In this document: one piece after another, positions 5,793 through 9,806 of the stretch | Layout: each line of letters begins with the position of its first letter | How positions within the stretch are numbered: position 1 is the first letter of the stretch | Assembly (NCBI GenBank): GCA_937923585.1 | Contig: CALDSM010000063.1 | Coordinates: forward strand, 1 to 9,806 | Length of the DNA stretch: 9,806 nt | Reading direction: 5' to 3' | Origin: an uncultured bacterium | Lineage (GTDB): Bacteria > Hydrogenedentota > Hydrogenedentia > Hydrogenedentales > CAITNO01 | The notes under the pieces: generated by a model | The model's database searches: none | Told to the model about the DNA's origin: nothing | The model's input: only the letters and a program-made list of their open reading frames with translations | Translations under genes and position numbers: made by a program

Positions 5793-8711
5793 ATGTCGGG
5801 AGTGTCGCGTAGGAGATTCCTGCAAACGGCTGGCGGGGCGTTTTTCGCCTCGGGCATGTCTGCCAAAAGCTGGAACAAGCTCATTCCCTATGTGGTCCCC
5901 CCCGAAGAAACCACACCCGGTGTCTGGAGTTACTTTGCCTCGACCTGCCGGGAATGCCCCGCCGGGTGCGGCACGCATCTGTGGCACCGCGACGGCCGCG
6001 TTACAAAGGCGGAGGGAAACCCCGGCCACCCCGTGAACCGCGGCGGCCTGTGCGCGCGCGGCCAGTCAGCCCTGCAGGGGCTGTACGATCCGGACCGGCT
6101 GAAGGAAATCATCCACCGCCCCAAGGAAGGCCCCGTCGAGAATCCGATGTGGGCCATGACGCTGGAGCCCATCGGCAACCATATCAAGACGACAACCGGC
6201 AGGGTCGCGCTGATGAGCAGCCTCCAGACCGGCGCGCTGGCCGAAATCATGCAGGCCTTCGTCAAGGCGTTCGGCTCTGATCGCATCGTCTTTTACGAGC
6301 CCTTCAACCACGAGGCGCTGCGCGCCGCCCACGAATCGGTCTTTGGCCTGCCGGCTATTCCCGACTATCGCATCGAAGACTGCTCCATGGTCGTCAGTTT
6401 CGCGGCCGATTTCCTGGAAAGCTGGTTGTCACCCGTGGACTACGCCCGCCAGTTTGCCTCCCTGCGCACGCTGAAGGACGGTGCGCTGGGCCGGATGGTT
6501 TACGTGGGCCCGCGCCTGTCCATGACTGCGGCAAACGCCGACGAATATGTCCAGGCGCCGGTGGGCGGCGAATACTGGGCGGCCATGGCCATGGTCGCGA
6601 CCATTGTGCGCAAGGGCTGGGCGAAAGTGCCGACGGAGCCGATAGTTCCGCTCCTCGCCGCCTTCGATGCGGCTTCAGTGCCGCCAGCCCTGGCCGGGTG
6701 CTTCACCACCGCGCAAGTTGAGGCTTGGGCCGACGCGTTTGTCCACGCCCCGGCGAGCGCGGCCCTGGCCGGCCCGACGGGCGGGACGGGGCGCATGGCC
6801 CACCAGACAGCCGTGGCCGCGGCGCTGCTCAACTGGGTGGCGGGCCGTGTCGGCCAGACGGTGGATTTCTCCCGGTCCCACGCCGTCAGTAAAACCGCCA
6901 CGCGCCCGCAGGTCCAAGCCTTTCTGGAGGGCATTACGCCGGAGGACACGCTGATCATCTGCGACGCGAACCCGGTCTATGGCATTCCGGGTGCGGCGGC
7001 GCACATCCGGCGCGCCGGCACGGTCATCTACATGGGCACCATGCCCGACGAGACTTCCGAACTGGCGACCTGGGTGCTTCCGATCCACTCGCCGCTTGAA
7101 ACGTGGGGCGACTACAGCCCCATGGCGGGCGTGCACGCACTGCTCCAGCCGACGATGGCGCCGATGTACGACACCCAATCCATGGGGGATATTTTGCTCG
7201 GATTTACCAAGGTTGCCGAAAAGCCACTCTTGCAGGAAGGCCATGACACCCCCGCCTCCGACACAGAGGAATGGCTTCGTCGCAACTGGCGCGCGCTGGC
7301 AAAGCGCATCATGCCGGACCAGGACCCCGACGGGTTCTCGCGCAGTGCCCTGCGCGCGGGCGGTGTCTGGGAGAATCTGCCGCCGGTCCCGGTGGCGCTG
7401 CGGCCCGAAGCGGCCTCGCTGGCACTGATGCCGTTCGCCCCTGAACCGTGCGCAGCCAATACGGCACGCCTCTGGGCCTGGCCGTCGGTCGCGCTCTTCG
7501 ACGGCCGCACGGCCAACCGCGGCTGGCTGCAGGAAGCGCCCGACCCCACCACCTTCAACGTGTGGGGAAGCTGGATAGACATTCATCCCGACCGCGCCGC
7601 GGCGCTCGGTCTGGCCGACGGGCAGGTGCTGGAACTGAAGACGGACCGGGGCGTGATCGAGGCCCCAGTGCGCCTCACAACCGAAATCGCGCCGGACACC
7701 GTCTCCATCGCCTTCGGTCAGGGGCACACGGCGCTGGGCCGCAATGCGGCGCATCGCGGTGCCAATGTCTTCAGTCTTCTCTGGGAAGCGGCGGGCGACG
7801 GTCCGTTTCCGACGGTGGCCCTGCGCAACACGGGCCGCGAAGAGCCCCTTATTTGCGCCAGCGCCACGCAGGACCAGCACGGCCGGCCCCTGCTTCAGTG
7901 GGCGTTGCTGGGCGACTTGGCCAAGATGAAACCCGGCGACGGCGAGAACGTGCGGTTGCCGCTGCCCGAGGGATTTGACCCGAAGACGGACGCCTACCCG
8001 CCCCGCGAGTACAAAGAGCACCGTTGGGCCATGGTCGTGGATTTGGCCCGGTGCAACGGCTGCGGAGCCTGCGCGGTGGCCTGCTATGCGGAGAACAACA
8101 TCAGCGTGCGCGGCGAGCAGCGGCTCCGCGAGGGCCGCGAGGGCGCCTGGCTGCAGGTGGTTCCCTACCGCGACCCGCAGAACGCGAAACGGGTCGGATT
8201 TATCCCGCTGATGTGCCAGCACTGCGACGTCGCGCCCTGCGAGCCCGTGTGCCCCGTCTACGCCTCCGTACACAACGAGGAGGGGCTGAACGCCCAGGTG
8301 TACAACCGGTGCATCGGCACGCGCTACTGCTCGAACAACTGCCCCTACAAGGCGCGGCGCTTCAACTGGTTCGACGTGAACTTTAGCGAGCCGCTGAACC
8401 TGCAACTGAACCCCGAGGTCAGTGTGCGCAGCCGCGGTGTCATGGAAAAATGCACCTTCTGCATCCAGCGCATCCGCCAGGGCGAGCATCGCGCCCGCAT
8501 CGAGGGGCGGCCCGTGCGCGACGGCGAGATCCAGCCGGCCTGCGCGCAGTCCTGTCCAACGCGGGCATTCGTCTTCGGCGATTTGCTGGATCCCAAGTCG
8601 GCGGTGTCCGAACTGACCCGGCGCGACCCGCGGCGGTACCACGTGCTGGAGGAGCTGAACACAAAACCCGGCGTGACCTATCTGCGCCGGATCAAACAGA
8701 CGGAGGCCTGA
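5793..8711 (+). CDS. actB: Alternative complex III subunit ActB-like: fused molybdopterin-type and four-cluster iron-sulfur protein
   Basis: This 972-aa protein is the electron-transfer core of a quinol-oxidising complex outside the cytoplasmic membrane. A Tat signal (SRRRFLQ, residues 5-11) is followed by a molybdopterin-oxidoreductase-like part (about 45-700) with ActB landmarks EGNPGHP (74-80), YDPDRL (98-103) and GWLQEAPDP (577-585). I see no evident Mo ligand. The C-terminal ferredoxin part (about 745-925) has Cys groups 754/757/760/764, 808/811/816/820, 840/846/850 and 887/890/917/921. In the third group Thr843 replaces a Cys (CIGTRYCSNNCP), the recalled ActB mark of a [3Fe-4S] cluster. 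Unusually, Cys52, 55, 59 and 87 form a complete CxxCxxxC...C motif for an extra [4Fe-4S] cluster. AGAGGTGA precedes the ATG. actC follows after 177 bp; no actA precedes. A polysulfide- or menaquinone-reductase relative remains possible. Confidence 0.88.
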   Translation: MSGVSRRRFLQTAGGAFFASGMSAKSWNKLIPYVVPPEETTPGVWSYFASTCRECPAGCGTHLWHRDGRVTKAEGNPGHPVNRGGLCARGQSALQGLYDPDRLKEIIHRPKEGPVENPMWAMTLEPIGNHIKTTTGRVALMSSLQTGALAEIMQAFVKAFGSDRIVFYEPFNHEALRAAHESVFGLPAIPDYRIEDCSMVVSFAADFLESWLSPVDYARQFASLRTLKDGALGRMVYVGPRLSMTAANADEYVQAPVGGEYWAAMAMVATIVRKGWAKVPTEPIVPLLAAFDAASVPPALAGCFTTAQVEAWADAFVHAPASAALAGPTGGTGRMAHQTAVAAALLNWVAGRVGQTVDFSRSHAVSKTATRPQVQAFLEGITPEDTLIICDANPVYGIPGAAAHIRRAGTVIYMGTMPDETSELATWVLPIHSPLETWGDYSPMAGVHALLQPTMAPMYDTQSMGDILLGFTKVAEKPLLQEGHDTPASDTEEWLRRNWRALAKRIMPDQDPDGFSRSALRAGGVWENLPPVPVALRPEAASLALMPFAPEPCAANTARLWAWPSVALFDGRTANRGWLQEAPDPTTFNVWGSWIDIHPDRAAALGLADGQVLELKTDRGVIEAPVRLTTEIAPDTVSIAFGQGHTALGRNAAHRGANVFSLLWEAAGDGPFPTVALRNTGREEPLICASATQDQHGRPLLQWALLGDLAKMKPGDGENVRLPLPEGFDPKTDAYPPREYKEHRWAMVVDLARCNGCGACAVACYAENNISVRGEQRLREGREGAWLQVVPYRDPQNAKRVGFIPLMCQHCDVAPCEPVCPVYASVHNEEGLNAQVYNRCIGTRYCSNNCPYKARRFNWFDVNFSEPLNLQLNPEVSVRSRGVMEKCTFCIQRIRQGEHRARIEGRPVRDGEIQPACAQSCPTRAFVFGDLLDPKSAVSELTRRDPRRYHVLEELNTKPGVTYLRRIKQTEA

Positions 8712-8720
8712 GCGCAAGGA

Positions 8721-8813
8721 AAGGGACGAAAAGTACCGAAGGGACGAAAGGGACGGTAAGGTTCCCGAAGAAGGAGCATGTTGTTCCGGTCTCTTTGGTC
8801 CCTTGAGTCCCTT
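8721..8813. repeat. Inverted array of 9-bp repeats between actB and actC
   Basis: The left arm (8721-8756) has four 9-bp units: aagggacga, the diverged aaagtaccg, aagggacga and aagggacgg. The right arm (about 8788-8813) read on the other strand gives aagggactc, aagggacca and aagagaccg. The arms are inverted around a centre of about 31 bp and could pair into a long imperfect stem in the actB-actC transcript. Stable pairing might lower expression of the downstream subunits or protect the actB message. Similar KGTKGTK-type spurious peptide strings are familiar from genomic repeats. Otherwise the 8712-8888 gap shows no gene. Confidence 0.7.
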
Positions 8814-8888
8814 GTTCGGAAGACGGACGGCACAGGCCACCAGTTCACGATGACGGGAATTGGTTCTAAGACCTGAAGGAACGTGTTG

Positions 8889-9806
8889 GTGGATTTTGAT
8901 CGCGAATACAGCGACATAAACGAGACCATACTGGCGCCGCTGCGCCCGCCCCGCACGGGGTATGTGATAGCGGTGGCGCTACTGGCGACGACCGTCCTTT
9001 GGGCCTTCACCTGCTGGACCTACCAGGTGAACACCGGCATGGGTGTTTCGGGACTGGGCCACCCGGTCGGCTGGGGCGTCTACATCGGCAACTTCGTGTT
9101 CTGGGTCGGAATCGCGCACTCGGGCACGCTGATCTCCGCGATTCTGTTTCTGGTTCGCTCACGCTGGCGCGCCGCCGTGGCGCGCAGCGCCGAGGCCATG
9201 ACCGTCTTCGCCGTGATGACGGCCGGCCTGTTCCCGCTTATCCATCTCGGCCGCCTTTGGGTTATCTACTACATCCTTCCCTATCCTTCCATCCGGCAGC
9301 TCTGGCCCAACTTCCTCAGCCCGCTGGTCTGGGACGTGGTGGCCGTTTCCACATATTTTACGGTCAGCTCCATTTTCCTGTTTGTCGGCATGATCCCGGA
9401 CCTGGGCGCCGCCCGCGACCGCTGCCGCGAGCGGCTGGGCAATGATCATCCCCAGACCTGGCTCTACCGCATCATCTCGCTCGGCTGGACCGGCGCGGGC
9501 AGCCAGTGGCGGCATCACGGCCGCTCCTATCTGTTCTTCGCCGCGCTGGCCACGCCCCTGGTCATTTCGGTGCATTCCGTGGTGTCCTGGGACTTTGCCA
9601 TGGGCCTGCTGCCCGGGTGGCACACCACGATCTTCGCGCCCTACTTCGTGGCCGGCGCCATACACTCGGGCCTGGCCATGGTGCTGACCCTGCTGATTCC
9701 GCTGCGTTACCTGCTCCGAATGGAGAAGTACGTCACCATGGGGCATTTTCGCGCCATCGCCGAAACCATGCTGGTGACCACCGCCATTGTGGGCTACGCC
9801 TATCTG
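8889..9806 (+). CDS. actC: Alternative complex III subunit ActC-like (NrfD/PsrC family), 3'-truncated by window end
   Basis: This integral membrane subunit would bind quinol and pass electrons to ActB. The frame stays open to the last base, giving 306 residues of a usual ~450 or more. Conserved ActC-like stretches are GLGHPVGWGVYIGNFVFWVG (55-74), AHSGTLISAILF (76-87), RSAEAMTVFAV (99-109), FPLIHLGRLW (115-124), NFLSPLVWDV (141-150) and SVHSVVSWDFAMG (227-239). Several hydrophobic helices are evident at about 25-43, 65-89, 103-120, 147-169, 214-234 and 250-274. The start must be one of three near-adjacent non-ATG codons: an in-frame stop at 8874-8876 bounds the frame, and GTG 8883, TTG 8886 and GTG 8889 follow. 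AAGGA at 8876-8880 gives best spacing (eight bases) to GTG 8889. Further ACIII genes (actD, actE, actF) are expected beyond the window. Confidence 0.88.
   Translation, partial: MDFDREYSDINETILAPLRPPRTGYVIAVALLATTVLWAFTCWTYQVNTGMGVSGLGHPVGWGVYIGNFVFWVGIAHSGTLISAILFLVRSRWRAAVARSAEAMTVFAVMTAGLFPLIHLGRLWVIYYILPYPSIRQLWPNFLSPLVWDVVAVSTYFTVSSIFLFVGMIPDLGAARDRCRERLGNDHPQTWLYRIISLGWTGAGSQWRHHGRSYLFFAALATPLVISVHSVVSWDFAMGLLPGWHTTIFAPYFVAGAIHSGLAMVLTLLIPLRYLLRMEKYVTMGHFRAIAETMLVTTAIVGYAYL

Noticed and set aside
5793..8711. Active formate dehydrogenase or nitrate reductase instead of ActB
   Set aside because: No Cys/Sec or Asp Mo ligand context was evident. The fusion, the CIGTRYCSNNCP motif and the ActC-type neighbour fit ACIII far better.
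6675..8840. A 721-aa open frame on the - strand over actB
   Set aside because: It is a shadow of the well-supported actB frame, with no recognisable motif, and it extends into the 9-bp repeat array.

Overview
The window looks like the end of a metagenome-derived contig from a high-GC, probably Gram-negative bacterium. The first 47 bases match, from my recall, the 3' part of the Illumina TruSeq/P5 adapter, so genomic sequence starts at about position 48 and the first gene is cut there. The gene mix is a secreted xylan-type glycosidase, a large SGNH hydrolase, a GMD-type sugar dehydratase and an alternative-complex-III (ACIII)-like respiratory operon with a Tat-exported iron-sulfur protein. With several families of short intergenic repeats, this would suit the PVC group, Hydrogenedentota or a relative. 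That placement is a low-confidence inference.

Layout. Positions 48-3317 hold a saccharolytic pair on the + strand. The first gene is the 3' part of an SGNH/GDSL hydrolase with a C-terminal beta-sandwich. The second is a secreted glycoside hydrolase resembling GH120 beta-xylosidases, with both predicted catalytic acids present and an extra CBM6-like domain inserted. Two tandem REP-like palindromes lie between them. A four-unit, 10-bp tandem repeat separates the glycosidase from gmd (GDP-mannose 4,6-dehydratase, - strand). gmd and a short RluA-family pseudouridine synthase gene diverge from a ~330 bp region that carries a recognisable promoter for each, and a seven-codon leader ORF overlaps the pseudouridine synthase start.

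Positions 5793-9806 hold the start of an ACIII-like operon. actB encodes a fused molybdopterin-oxidoreductase-like and four-cluster ferredoxin protein with a Tat signal. actC (NrfD/PsrC-type quinone-binding membrane subunit) runs off the right edge. ACIII oxidises quinol and passes electrons to cytochrome c or a terminal oxidase. Two points stand out. No actA (multihaem cytochrome c) precedes actB, although that is the usual order. ActB also keeps a full Cys motif for an N-terminal [4Fe-4S] cluster that I recall being absent from characterised ActB proteins. A Fur-box-like palindrome lies about 110 bp upstream of actB, and an inverted array of 9-bp repeats fills the actB-actC gap.

The strongest leads are the CBM6-like insertion in a GH120-type enzyme, the ActA-less ACIII with an extra predicted cluster, and the adapter contamination. 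I found no tRNA, rRNA, CRISPR array, transposase or phage gene.
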